Assembly (NCBI GenBank): GCA_002914805.1
Contig: JXTB01000017.1
Span: 1,651,410 to 1,715,409 of the forward strand
DNA: 64,000 bases
Source of the DNA: Parasponia andersonii
Lineage: Eukaryota > Streptophyta > Magnoliopsida > Rosales > Cannabaceae
Direction of reading: 5' to 3'
Part shown: positions 34,346 through 47,545 of the stretch, one piece after another
Position numbering within the stretch: position 1 is the first letter of the stretch
Layout: every line of letters begins with the position of its first letter
The notes under the pieces: model-generated
What the model saw: the letters and a program-made list of their open reading frames with translations, nothing else
The model's database searches: none
What the model was told of the DNA's origin: nothing
Position numbers and translations under genes: made by a program

Positions 34346-34899
34346 ATGGCCACCACCACCGCAACTTCTGCTGCCACGTCGTACTTCTTCGGAACCCGTA
34401 TCCAGAACTCGGGCCGGGCCTCCGGTAGGTTCCAAGCCCGGTTCGGGTTACCATTCGGAAAGAAATCACCTCCTCCTCCTCCTCCTCCACCAAAGAAGGC
34501 TCAGCCCAAGTTTAGTACTGGAGACCGCCTCGTGTGGTTCCCGGGTGCCGAGCCGCCGGAGTGGCTCGACGGGTCGTTGGTCGGGGACCGCGGCTTCGAC
34601 CCGTTCGGGTTCGCGAAGCCGGCGGAGTACTTACAGTTCGACTACGACGGTTTGGATCAGAACCTGGCCAAGAACGTGGCTGGGGACGTGATCGGGGTGA
34701 GGGTGGAGACCAATGAGGTCAACCCGACACCGTTTCAGCCTTACTCTGAGGTCTTTGGGCTTCAGAGGTTCCGTGAATGTGAACTCATTCATGGAAGGTG
34801 GGCCATGTTGGGCACTCTTGGGGCTCTTGCTGTCGAAGCTCTCACCGGCGTTGCATGGCAGGACGCTGGAAAGGTGATTATACATACAAAAATACATGC

Positions 34900-34932
<33 letters not shown>

Positions 34933-36183
34933 ATCTATGCGAAATATGCAGTAAGTTTTTTTAAGCATAATATAATTGTTACTACTTTTGTTTATGCTTG
35001 TTAATTGAAAGGTCTATAGAATTACTTATATGTTGCTATTTTGGACTATACTTGTACGTTACGTATCAATAGCACTAGTTTTGGATTATGTATGATTATT
35101 ATTTTTTAATATAAATTAATACTGGCTATACTGAAGAATAAGATCTAACCTTAAAAATTCCGCATGGAGGATGATTTTTTTGGCGTCATTATAAGGTGCA
35201 TATACAGCACGTACTGAATAATGATGTATACATCATTTAATGGCGTCGTGTTGTGTAGATAAGTCCTCAAACACCTGGCGCCACAGCTTTTCCATCATTT
35301 GTGTCTTCTTCTCAGCCATGCAATTGCCATCTCAAAAAAAGAAAAAAAAAATTAAAAAGAAATTGTGGTCCTTGTTAATCATAATGGTGACAGGGACTGA
35401 TAGATGCCGACACAATTTCATTTCGTTTCGTTTTGTTTTGTTTTAAATTTATGTATTTAATTTTTGCATATGATGAAGCTTGACTTAATTATGCTTGCCC
35501 ATATAGGGATAGGTCAAACATAAAGTATGAGCAATTATATTAGTGGATCCCAGACTTAGCTTTAAATTTATATATAGACCTTACGTTTTTATTACTGTGT
35601 GGTATAATGTATAAGTAGATCTTGTCTCTTCGCATTATATAAAAATAGCAATATGCATCAAATTGTCGTAGAGTAATGTGAGACCAAATTAATTTACTTG
35701 TTGCCAGCTGCTGAAGCGGTTCATCACCAACAACACCAAATTATGTAGAGGAATTAATTGGTCTCAACGAATACATTATTTATGGAGTTATAGTAGTCAC
35801 TTATACATGATCAAAATTTAGATTGATTTTTTTTTCCCTCTTTGTGGGGGGGTTGACAGGTAGAGCTGGTTGAAGGATCATCCTACCTTGGGCAGCCGCT
35901 TCCATTCTCACTGACCACATTGATATGGATAGAGGTGCTAGTAATCGGGTACATTGAGTTCCAAAGAAACGCAGAGCTTAACCCGGAGAGGAGGCTGTAT
36001 CCGGGTGGGCAATTCTTTGACCCGTTGGGCCTGGCCAGCAAGGACCCAGAAGAGAAAGAGAGGCTTCAACTGGCTGAGATCAAACATGCTCGCCTTGCCA
36101 TGGTTGCCTTCCTCATATTTGGGATCATAGCTGCTGTTACAGGAAAAGGCCCTATTGGTTTCGTCGCTACCTTTAACAAGTGA
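34346..36183 (+). CDS. LHCB8: LHCB8 (Lhcb4.3), CP29-type PSII antenna protein, 2 exons
   Basis: Exons are 34346-34873 and 35860-36183, joined by a 986 bp GT-AG intron in phase 0; the product has 283 residues. The CP29 (Lhcb4) family binds chlorophylls and carotenoids in the thylakoid membrane and links trimeric LHCII to the photosystem II core. A serine/threonine-rich N-terminus fits a chloroplast transit peptide. [20 protein letters not shown] (56-75) is a CP29 signature. Helix B has ELIHGR (146-151) and helix A has EIKHAR (249-254), the chlorophyll-ligand and salt-bridge motifs; residues 196-211 form helix C. After helix A the protein ends at [11 protein letters not shown], without the amphipathic C-terminal helix of ordinary Lhcb4; this truncation defines Lhcb4.3, renamed LHCB8. 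Eight consecutive prolines occupy 42-49. Start: the ATG sits in a good context (GCCATGG) and heads the only frame. Confidence 0.93.
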
Positions 36184-36515
36184 ACAGCCTAGCCAGCTAG
36201 CTACCTAGTACCCTACACAAGAGACTTATCTCTCTCATTCGTTGACATCTTTCTTCTTTTAAATTAAAAAGCTCCTTTGGTTTATATAATTATATACTCA
36301 TCATATATATATATATATGTATATGTATGTATAAATCTTAAGTTTCTATTTATACATATTGTATATCTATCATTCTACGTAACATATATGGCACCATTTG
36401 GAAGACTTTGCAATTGTTGCTTCAGATGTGCAGGAATCTTATTTCACTAGTGAATGTCCCTCAACTCTCAAGATTTATGAAATTTTTGACATGATTTAAT
36501 ATTTGTTAAGAATAA
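36184..36515 (+). other. LHCB8 3' flank, probably partly 3' UTR
   Basis: No gene. A short TA tract lies near 36304-36330. A polyadenylation site could not be fixed. Confidence 0.4.
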
Positions 36516-36519
36516 TACT

Positions 36520-36685
36520 ACACATCTTAATTTTGTACTAAATTTTTTATATTAACACACATGGCATGTAAAATGTGTTAAAACTTAGTATAAATAGAAT
36601 AAACATCGTCACTGAGCCATGACAAATCAGGTACCAAATATGATATTTGTATTAAAAAATTAGTACAAAAATTGGTTGAGAACTC
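36520..36685. mobile_element. Short MITE-like inverted repeat
   Basis: AATTTTGTACTAAATTTTTT (36529-36548) and AAAAAATTAGTACAAAAATT (36654-36673) are inverted copies about 100 bp apart, with weaker pairing outside. No coding frame. It looks like a small decayed non-autonomous DNA transposon. Confidence 0.5.
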
Positions 36686-39600
36686 AACCCTGTGAAATGC
36701 AACTAAGGCCTAATTTGCTCGAGAATACGTACGCACGTTGTTGGTAAAATTCTAACAAACAAGGCCCTGATCAAGAACAAAAGGCCTACTATATCAAGCC
36801 CAAAAATTCAATGGACCTCAAGCATTTAATCAGGACGGAGGCCAGCATAGCCCCGTAGTAGCCCATTAACAGAACGTAGCTTTTGGATATTGTCAATCCT
36901 AATCCGTTTTTTTCATTGATAGCTGGTGCAGTAAGTCCAAGTCACATTCAAAGAGTTGTTGAATGAGACAGAGAAAAGCTCCTAACACAACACTCTTCTC
37001 TACCTCCCAACTTATTTCAATCATTTGACACTAGATTTGTATATTATATTGTAGACTTTGTCTAAATTAATCTTGGTTGACCCACCTAAATTTCTTTTTC
37101 TGTTATTTTTTTGGGCCAAATTTAGTGGATGGCTAGATGCCTGCAACAATGCTATATTACTATGCATGATAAGTAGGCTGACCTCAGAGTTAGGTACATA
37201 TATAGTGGAATTTGTTTCTCAAAGCTCTCTTTTTCCCTACTGGAGAAAAAAAAATAAGAGTTGCATACCAAATGCCGTCTTACAAATCTTTCTCATGATA
37301 ATCAGCCATCCAACAATTATAATTTAGCTCAACCGAAAAAAAAAAAAACTCAAAAATTATGGATGTACATGACTGTTTCCACAAAAACAGTGTATGTGGT
37401 TTTGAAGTCAATTTCATGAGCTAAAAATTGTTGTGTTTGTCTTTTCCAAAAAAAAAAAAAATTTGTTGTGTTTGTCTCCTACCTTGAAAAAACTTTTCCT
37501 TTTTTTCTTTTTCTTTTATCAGTAGAGCAAAAATTTAGATTTTGGTTTTAAATATCACCTACTACAACTCATCTGTTTTAATATAAATATACTTATATAT
37601 ATATATATATATATATATAGTCAAGGGGTGATATTTGACAATTTTTTTTCCATATGGAGTGAGGATTCAAACTCAAAATTCTCCAAATTGGAAAGAAATA
37701 TGATTAAATTCTCTGCATTTAAAAGAAATATGATTACCAATAAACTATGCTTGCGATGACAATAAAATTTTATTTATCATTCATATATCGGTTATTTTTA
37801 TCATGCATGGTTATTAATAATGTATAGAATGTATATGTTGATTGGTTTTTAACGACGTTTGGAGTTTTCCCCGGCTTTAATGATTTAATTAAAATAATAG
37901 CATATATACAAACCAAACGATTTGCAAGGATTAATTTGTTTTTGACTTGCATTATGACAATCTATAAAGTTGCTATTAATTCTTTTTGACACAAATGAGT
38001 TCATTATCTTTAGCACCTTATATATATCTGCCACAAGTTATCAGAAAAATTGGTTCTCAATTTTTTTCTTGAAAAAAATGTATTGGTTTTCATATATTTT
38101 CATGAATCTTAAGTAGTTGCCATACTGCTTTCATGCCTTTTCCTTTTGTACCCTTTTCTATTTTCATAGTCACCGTCGGCTACATCATCGTCACTTCCAT
38201 TATTGAAATCTATACAAAAACTCATGAAGCTTTTGAGAGTCCATCTGTCACAATTATATAAATATATATATATGGAGAAGTTTTAAATTTTTATTTTTAT
38301 CTACCGATGGCTACTTTGACCAAGTTAAAATGACTTGCAATAATAAGTCAATTTTACCTACAACATTCTATTTTAATTCTTTTAGAGAATCTCCTTCATT
38401 TTAATTTCCATTAAGATAAGAATAAGTCGTTAGAATGACTTTTTAAGGAAAAAAAATCGAAATGGTGTTTTTAAGGAAAAAGTTTTGATAAAAGAAATAT
38501 TAATACGTATTAGTTTCAGATAGTTATACGACTTGATACAAACGACTATTATTAACATAAAGTTAGTAAGGTAAATAGGTAATAACGTAAAATCAATAAA
38601 TAAATAAAAGAGAAAGAATTTATACGACTAGATAAGTTTTTTTATTTATTTTTATTTTTTTCAAAGCAATATACGATTAGATAAGTTATACAACAATTTT
38701 GGTAAAAAAAAAAAACATTAGTTTTCATTAAATTATTAACCTAGGGAAAAAAAAAAGAGAGTATAGAGAAATTTTTTTTTTTTAAAAAGAAAAATATAAT
38801 TATATGTTATTGGTAATAGCAATGATAAAAAGTAAAGAATAAAAGGGAATGAAAATAAAAATACAAGAAATTGATTATGGAATGAGAATAAAAACATAAA
38901 AATAATGGGAAAGAGATTGAAAAAAAAAAAAAAGAAAACTGTCCAACTTCCAATTCAAATAGGTCATTTATTTTTTTAGTCATAAATAACTTTCAATATT
39001 TATATAAGTATAAATTAAATCAGAATTTTTAGTAGAATTACTAGTATTATTATAACCATAAAATCAAAATCTAATGACTTAAATTAGAGTAAACATTCAT
39101 GGAACAAAAACAAAAATCTCCATTGAAATCTTACCCTATATACATAATATATATATATATATATTTTCTTTCTTGTTATTTAATATAAGGGAAAAAAAAA
39201 GAAGAAGAAAGAAATGTGATTAAAATCAATATTTGCATTAACTATCACTTAATTAAATATCTCGTACTTATTAGAACTAGCTAGTTTGAAATATAACTTT
39301 TCCTTGTGATCTCTTTTGATCTTTCTTCTTTTCACTAAACAAAAGTCTTTTTTTTTTTTTTTTCGTCTATATAGATATACATAAGTATACATATTGGATC
39401 GTCCAGAACCCTATAATCTTTTGGAAAGCCAAAAATTCTAGCATATTACCATTAGATAAATTCAAAACTCGAACTTTGGACTTCACAGGAGCAATACGAG
39501 CTTGACGACTCAATATGAGTCCATCCTGCAATTTTTTCATTTTCTTTTTTCCCTTCATATGACTTCATATATAATTTTACCTTTTCACACAAACAAACAT

Positions 39601-40852
39601 ACGATAAGATTTGACCAAAAAAAAAAAAAAAAGAAGCAGCAGCAGCTAGTATACGCGCAGGAGGCATAAGAAAATGCGTTCATGTTCATATAAGGCTAAG
39701 ATCATTGTTCAATATCTGCATGTAAACATTGGAAGCGGATAAATAAAGAAGATCATATTCATAATGGTTTTGGTACCACTCTCCAATTCCACCGTTAGTC
39801 AAAATGGTTGATTTGCAATATTTGATTTGCACTTATACAGTAGGTATGTGAAAGTGATTTACTTAGCCTCAAAATACACTCCAATTAAGGATGCAAATAT
39901 CCAATTAGGGGGAGCTATGATTGCACCTGTAAGTGGCACAAAGGCACCCCTAGTCTAAATTATCTATTAAAAAGTTTAGAAATTGAATATAATAGTATTA
40001 GCACCCCTTGCTATTTCTAAAACAGGCCTCTATTTGTACACCCCAATTAATTTTGTTCTAAATATCATTATACTAAGAAATACAAAAAAAAAAAAAAAAA
40101 ACCAAAGCAAGAAGAAACAAATCAGAGATTTAAAAATTTAATAATTTAACAAACACAAATAGTGAAATTTCACGTACTTATTAGAGAATCTATTGTGTAT
40201 TTAATTGAAAATCGAAATGAAATTAAAAAAAAAATTAACCCAAATACATGGATTTATAGTTGCGACGGTACTTGTGCATCTATTCCCTTTCCCTCATACG
40301 CAGGAGACCACTTGAAAGTGGAATCATGGGACTTCATCCCATGATGTCTATTATGCGAACAGAAGCGTCGTACGATTGATTTTGGTCCGTAAAAAAGAAA
40401 AAAATTGATCAAAGAAACCTTCTCATTTCCTATATTTAGAGCCCAGCTCTTTCATTTGTATTTTGCCAAACGTTTTTCAAGACCGGAAAAACAAAGAACG
40501 AAAGAGCAATCTGGTAATGGATTTGAAATTTTCAAATCAATAAAAATATTCAAGCACAATCTAATTTGTTATATATATATATATATATATCATATATATA
40601 TAGATATATATGATAAGAATATAATGTGGTTGAAATTAGAGCGTAAATATTTGTTCAATTATTTAATTGAAAACTCTTTGTAATTATATATCATTATTAA
40701 GATAGAGGGCTCAATAGTTTCGGGGCTAGAGATAATAAGTTTATTTTATTTTATTTTTTAATTGTTTTTTTTAGAAACGTGAAATTAAGCTTGGATTACT
40801 ATTTGAAATGTTATTGCAATCTTCATCCTAAAATGTTTTTGTATCTTTGTAG
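36686..40852. other. Intergenic DNA, no gene recognised
   Basis: AT-rich with poly-A/T and TA tracts (37588-37619, 39147-39165, 40572-40610). Near 37620-37770 the minus strand has GAGTTTGAATCCTCAC, which resembles a polymerase III B box, so a decayed SINE is possible. The last several hundred bases would be the promoter of the F-box gene that follows. No coding frame was supported. Confidence 0.45.
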
Positions 40853-42329
40853 ATTGGGCAGATCTCCAAAGCATCTCTTGGATTTAATTTTTGATAAATT
40901 GGAATCATCGGTTGATTGTTGGTGTTGCTTTTCTTCAGTGGCATTATGTAATAAAAGATAGTCAAGTTAAACGAATCAAGATGCTACAACATCGATAGCG
41001 ATAGCATCATTCCAATGTTTCTAATCCCTAGCAAAGATGAACATACATAAAATATATATAATCTTATGGAAAATAAGTTCTTAGGGTTAGAATTATTGGT
41101 GCCATATGGTAACGGTTTTTTGGTCCTTCGAAAGGTTGGTTAGTAGTTGTAATAATAAGGATTGGACAGCAACACTTTATAGACCTTATTACATGGTTAA
41201 AGAGGGGAACAATGTGGATACATGTATCCAACTTCCAACTTCCATGCATATTTCCCTAGCTAGAGTATACACTCTAAGAAATGGACCATATTATCACGGC
41301 ATCTATTGTCGCGATCAAATGTCGTGACAATAAAGTCCACATATTACTGCGACATGAACATGTCGCGGTAATATAATGCTGAGAATAATCATAACATGGA
41401 ATCAAAAAGCAGTATTATTCTATCTATTGCGGCGATATAGTCGTGACAATAAATTTTTCTAAATATATATTAAATATAAAAAATATTTAGATAAATTATT
41501 TTTCTAAAAGAAAATATATCATCTATCTATTGCAGCAACACGTCGCAGCAATAGATGTTATTTTCAAAACATTAGTTAACTCCTTATTGCCGCAACAATA
41601 GATGTTCAATGTACAAAATAAATAATGTTATTTTTTAAAAAATTAGTTAACTACCATATCGCAACAATAGTTGTTCTTTCAAATAATATCTTTTTCTCTA
41701 CATTCTTGCAGGACTGATGTGAAAGTTGTAAAATAAGAATATTGTTTGACTATTAAGATGATAACCTTTGTGAACATGCTCATGTCTTCTTTATCTTCAT
41801 TGTCTCTTTAATTTTATTGTTCAATCTACTTTGTATGAGATTCTATAATCTTTATTTACTTGATTGGCATTGATTGTGTGTAGGGTTGTCTGTGATTTTG
41901 TGAAATTCTGTATCTAATTGGGTGACTTTTTGTGGAGTTTGGTGGAATTTTGATTAAATCTAGCCAAAGAAAGGTTAGAATTTAATATTTTGTTAATATA
42001 CATGGATATGGTTAATGGATTATGTTTATGATTTGTGTGAAATTGAGTTTTAAATGTTACATGATAAATGGAATTGTGATATAAGATTTTTTTTAAAAAA
42101 TTTAGGTTGATAGTTTATGATAATACAAACTTAGATATGTACAATAGTGAAGAATTACCTGAAGGAAGGGTCTTTCCTTTTAGAATTAGAGTAAAAAGGT
42201 GGATTTAGGACAATTATACTCATATATATTACATGTCTGCCTATATTAAGAAGTATGTTGTCTTTGAAGCAGTCATAAGATGACAATTCACAAGAGTTCG
42301 ATGACATTGAGATGCTATAATTCCCCAAA

Positions 42330-43890
42330 GTTTCAGTCTGGTGTTGATGCATTTGTTCATAGGGCAAAGAATTTTGTGGACAGTCGGGGGAAGGTCAAAT
42401 GTCCATGTAATATATGCGTCAATATGTTTTGAGAAATGCCTTTAATTATTGGGTCTCATATAATAAGGCATAGCATTGATCAAACATATACCCAATGGAT
42501 TTTTCTACAGAGAAGTGTTGAGAAACGAGATTCCCATACTGAATGCAACTAAGAATGAGATGTTAGAAGTACTTAATGATTTTGTTGGCGAGAATAATAC
42601 TGAGCGTACTATTGATGACATTATGGAAGAGGATATTATCGTGGGATCAACTAGCTCTGAGCAATGTTATGATGATCTATTTGCAGAGGACGAAGCAGAG
42701 CTGTATCTTGGTTGTACCAAATTCTCTTCCTTAAATTTTTTATCGAAGCTTATGCACGTGAAGGTATTGAACAAGTGGACAAATAAGTCTTTTGATTCAC
42801 TTCTAAAGTTATTGAAATAGGTATTCCCAGAAGGTAGTAAGTTACCTGGATCACACTATGATGCAAAGAAATTTATGAGCAAGTTAGGATTAGGATATGA
42901 AGATATTTATGTCTGCAAATACGATTGTTCCTTGTTTTGGAAAGAACATGCCTTGAAAGAAAATTGTTTGGTATGTAGTGAGAGTCGTTGGGTTGACAAA
43001 AACACAAAGAAAAAAAAGGTACCACATAAAGTGTTGTGTTATTTTCCCTTGACTCCTCATTTGAGGTGTTTATATGGTTCAAGATATACTACAAAAAACA
43101 TAACATGGCATAATACAGGTCGATCGAGAGATGAAGGTATTATGCGGCATCTGGTTGATGGGAGGTCTAGGAAAAATTTTGATCTTAAGCACGTAGAATT
43201 TGCAAAAGAACCGGGGAATGTTCGGTTAGGTTTAATAACTGATGGTTTTAATCCATTTGGCAATATGAGTCTTTCATACAATATATGGCCAGTTATATTA
43301 ACAAATTATAATTTACCTCCATGGCTTTGCATGAAAAGCTCATACCTTATGATGACCTTGTTGATTCCTGGTTCAAAGTCTCCGGGTAAAGACATTGATA
43401 TCTTTGTACATCCACTAGTAGACGAGTTGAAAGAGTTATGGGTAACAGAGGTGAAGACTCGTGATGCAACTAATCATAGCATTTTCAAATGCAAGCAGTA
43501 TTATTATGGACTATAAATGACTTTCCTGCACGTAGCATGCTATCTGGGTGAAGTGGGCAGGGGTATTGTCCAACTTGCAACAAGGACAAGTCTTCGATCT
43601 GAGTTATTGGCAAGGAAGTGTTTATGGGTCATAGACGTTTTCTCGCTCCTAATCATTCATAGAGAAAAAGTTGTGATTTTGATGGGAAATATGAGAAAAG
43701 ATTGCCACCTCGATGATTTACTAGCGAAGACATTTTGAGGCAATTGAGTCATTTGAAGGAACAATTTCCTGGTAAGCATTCCAACTGTGGGGGTGTAAAA
43801 TGTAAACGAGAGGATAAGGAATTGAATTGGAAAAAGAAAAGTATCTTTTTTTGAACTCAAGTATTGGTCGTCAATACAATTAAGACATAA
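42330..43890 (+). pseudogene. CACTA transposase (Tnp2 family), broken
   Basis: A transposase-associated zinc-binding motif, FVDSRGKVKCPCNICVN, lies near 42370-42425. The Tnp2 domain follows from about 42720: NKWTNKSFDSLLKLL, LPGSHYDAKKFMSKLGLGY, then the cysteine-rich CLVCSESRW. GLITDGFNPFGNMSLSYNIW and LLIPGSKSPGKDIDIFVHPL (43225-43420) are hallmark blocks of the catalytic part. After a stop at 43514 it continues as GQGYCPTCNKD and ends in HNLDVMHIKKNICDSLLDT. Several frame changes and stops occur. Tnp2 would bind and cut the element ends. Confidence 0.92.
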
Positions 43891-43897
43891 TCTTGAT

Positions 43898-45836
43898 GTG
43901 ATGCATATAAAGAAGAATATATGTGATAGTTTACTTGATACAATATTGACCATGGAGAATAAAACAGAAGACACAGCAAATGCTAGACGTGATTTGGCAA
44001 ATTTGAATATTAGGCCTAAATTGCACCTTTACAATGACGGTAATAGGTTGATGAAACCAGCTACAAAGTACACTTTATCCATAGTAGATCAACGTCATTT
44101 CTGTCAATTTGTTAAGTCTGTGAAATTTCTCGATGGATTTGCATCTAACTTAAGGAAAAATATAACAGATAATGATACTAGAATAACTGGTCTAAAGTCT
44201 CATGACTGTCATATGATAATACAGTATTTGTTATCGATCAAAATTCGGGCTTTTCTAAACAAGGAAATCGCAACTACTATAATTGAGCTATGTAATTTCT
44301 TCCAACAGATATGTGCCAAAACTCTCAAAATATCTGACATGGAAAAAACTCAAGAGAAGATAGTACTTATTTTATGCAAACTTGAGAAGATATTCCCTCC
44401 GACTTTTTTTGATATAATGGTTCACTTGGTGCTTTATTTACCAGAAGAAGCTATACTTGGAGGTCCTATTCATATGAGATGGATGTATCCTTTTGAGAGA
44501 TATATAAAAAAGCTTAAAAAATATATCCAAAATCGCGCTCATCTAGAGGATTCCATTGCTGAAGGATATGTTGTTGACGAGGCATTAACGTTTTGCTCTA
44601 TGTATTTCCAAAAAGTTGAGATAAGGTTCAATAGACCAGACAGATATGAGGATGTCAGTGATAGTTTTGCAAAAAAATGATTATCTGTTTTTCAATCTCA
44701 ATGTCGTCCGATTAGGAAAAAGAGCTTAAAACATCTCACTGCTCAGGAGCGAAAGATGGCAATGTGGTACATAATAAACAATTGTCATGAAATCCAAATC
44801 TATTTTGAATAAGTTCCTCTACATGTCCAATTTATGACAATAAATGTAATTATAGAAATAATCATTTATTTTCCTGTTCAGTGAATATATGAGAGAGCTC
44901 CAAGCTACAATATGTAATAATCTTGAGCAAATCCAGATAGAAGAGTTTTTTGGATGGTTTTATAGAAAGGTGAAACACTTCTAAAATAAGTTATTCCATG
45001 CTTTTAAGTTTGTCCTAGTATATTAATTTTAATTTAACATTCCAGATTTATCATCTGCGCAAAAATGAATCCCTGAAGCCACTGACGAGTTATTTGCTCT
45101 AGCAAATGGGGTTGGTTTTATGGTGAATTCCTATGCAGCATGTGTCATAAATAGTGTTAAGTTTTTAGCACACAATTGAGACATTAGACATAAGACCCAG
45201 TGCAGTGGTGTTTCTGTACCCAGGATTGATGGCATAACATTCTATAGCCAATTATAAGAGATAATAGAATTATCTTATTTAAATGATTATTCTATTATGT
45301 TGTTTAAGTGTAAATGGTTTGATACAAATATTTCCAAGAAAAAAATAATTAAAGAAAAAAATATCACTAATATCTGCATTAAAGATGAATGGTATAAAAA
45401 TGAAAAATACATTCTTGCATCTCAGGCCAAATCGGTATTTTATACAGATGACCCTCTAAGGGATCCAAACTGGAGAGCTATTTGGGATGTACATCATCGA
45501 AACATATGGAATGTGCCAAATAGTGAAATAACTGAGGTTAACATGGTACACGATAATATCTCCTTAAATTTTGTCCTCACGGTTGATCTTGGAGGGTTCG
45601 ATTTAATAAACTTTAGTCGTAGTACTGATGCATCTATCTCTATCCAAGTTTCAACCAACAGTACATCACAAGTTTCAAATATGGTCGAGCTTATTGATAA
45701 CGATGAAGTAGATGATGATACATTGGCAGAGTATATGGATGAGAAAGAATTAAAGAGCAATGATGATGTTGATGAAGACAATACTAGTTTAGATGAAAAT
45801 ATTATTCTTAGTGATAGTGATGATTTAAATGATTGA
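43898..45836 (+). pseudogene. CACTA transposase C-terminal DUF4218 and DUF4216 regions
   Basis: 43898-44680 is one long open frame: HIKKNICDSLLDTILTMENK, then KSHDCHMIIQYLLSIKIRAF and GGPIHMRWMYPFERYIKKLK near 44460-44520, diagnostic of DUF4218. After a broken stretch, 45297-45836 gives FKCKWFDTN, then LASQAKSVFYTDDP and a NWRAIWDVHHRNIW motif, the DUF4216 region, followed by an acidic D/E-rich tail. These regions normally follow Tnp2 in one CACTA protein. Stops between them (44680-45290) show decay or unrecognised introns. Confidence 0.88.
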
Positions 45837-46128
45837 GTACTATTTTCTATATTTGTATTTATGTTGCAATTCTCTTATTTCAAACGATTAACTGTTATTC
45901 AATTTTTACTCAAATTTTAATTTCTTGTAAAAAAAATTTTGGTATTTTTTTGCACTTTTGTTATCATTTATCGTTTAAATTATTATGTAGTCATGTCAGC
46001 ACATGTTATGACATATCATAGTAGAGATGTAGGTGCTGATCCCCCCAGACTGAATTAGAGTTTCTGCTCTATGTGAGTCAGGTATATAGATTTCTCATTT
46101 CATCTAGAAATTTTCTTTTATTACACAT

Positions 46129-46168
<40 letters not shown>

Positions 46169-46189
46169 TCTCTAACAAGTATTTTCTAA

Positions 46190-47545
46190 TGTGTAGCACT
46201 ACCTCCTAAAAGACGTTTTATATCCTGATCTAGGAATTTACTTAAGCTAGTTTGTGAAAAAGGTCTGCAGTCTATTGAGTTTGATATAGAGGGCTCAACT
46301 TTTTCTGTTGTTGGCAATAATGCTAAATATTTATCGATGTGGATCTCAATCATTATTAGAGAGAACATACCTTCTTATTATCTTGATTGGGACAAAGTAC
46401 TGAAAGAAGATAAGGCGAGTATTATTCCCCAACTTCAGGTATGCTATCAGATGATATTGTAACTTCATTTTATTGTTATAAATAAAAGATTTTTAATTTA
46501 TAATATTTTAGTTTCTATAGAGATGTTTCATCCTCTGTATGGACAAGCTGGATGAGCGTGATCAAGATAGAGTTTTTATTGGCATTGATCGTATTGCGAC
46601 TGATCTTTACCGAGGTTTCAAATCTAGGATGCACAAGCACCACAAAAAAAAATGGGGCTAAAACTAATAATTTTCAGAGAGTATTAGCCAATATTCCAAC
46701 GAAATTAGATGAGGAGACTCGGAAGAAATGTATCGAATTATTTTCATATGAGAAATATATGGTAAGTACAAATTTTAATCTAATTTTGTGTTTATCTTTT
46801 CATAACTAATTATTTTTCTTTTTATTTGTACGCTTGCCCTCAGACCAATACTAACAATCAGAAGAATATGAAATATCCCAGTTTGCATGGATCTTCTACC
46901 TTGGCACAAAGGAGAAAGAGAGAGGTACCATAAATTACATCTTTATATTAATCTTTCAACTTACTTATCTTTTATTTTCTTTAATTAACTATTTCTTTCT
47001 TTTGTTAGGGTCTTAGTATCATTGACAGTTTCTAACACAACCATTTCTCGAGGTCTACGAAGAAATAGTTTAATAAGGTAGAGAGTTAGCATATGTAAGT
47101 TTAACAAAAATTTGTACATAATTTAAGATCCAATACTTTATGACATAAGTGTTTTGTCATTTAAGAATTTCTTAATTTTTTAGACAAAGATGTCTGAGCT
47201 ACGTGCTACTCAAATGGAGGCACATGTTACCTCATCTGGTGAATTTGATGTAGAGGAGAATCCTGTACAATCAGCACGACCTCGTATTAATGAGACCCTG
47301 ATTGGGCTAAGGCGCTCAGTGTTCGCCGTGGCCACAGGATGGGGGTTAGTAGAGTACTTAGAGGAGAGATGAATGTATCTAGTTCTACTCCTCAATTTTC
47401 ATCCCATCAAACACCACATCCGTTAACTCAGGAGAATGAGCAGTTACAATATGAGTTGAAGGATACACACTCTGAGTTGCAAGATACTCGAAAGCAATTA
47501 GATGAGCTTCAAGCACTCATGCTTCGGACCATTCCTACGGCGTGA
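46190..47545 (+). pseudogene. CACTA second gene (TNP1/transposase_24-like), several exons
   Basis: A second coding unit lies after the transposase. Possible exons encode STFSVVGNNAKYLSMWISII (about 46290-46360), then RCFILCMDKLDERDQDRVFI-like sequence (46520-46580), SRMHKHHKKKW near 46630, and a final exon from 47190 with AHVTSSGEFDVEENPVQSAR and a coiled-coil-like tail NEQLQYELKDTHSELQDTRK (47430-47490). GTA...AG introns separate them. This layout fits the second, DNA-binding protein of plant CACTA elements. Exon limits are approximate and some frames are broken. Confidence 0.65.

Noticed and set aside
34534-34897. Further frames overlapping LHCB8 exon 1 on both strands
   Set aside because: They are GC-rich shadows of the LHCB8 coding frame, which alone matches the CP29 family.
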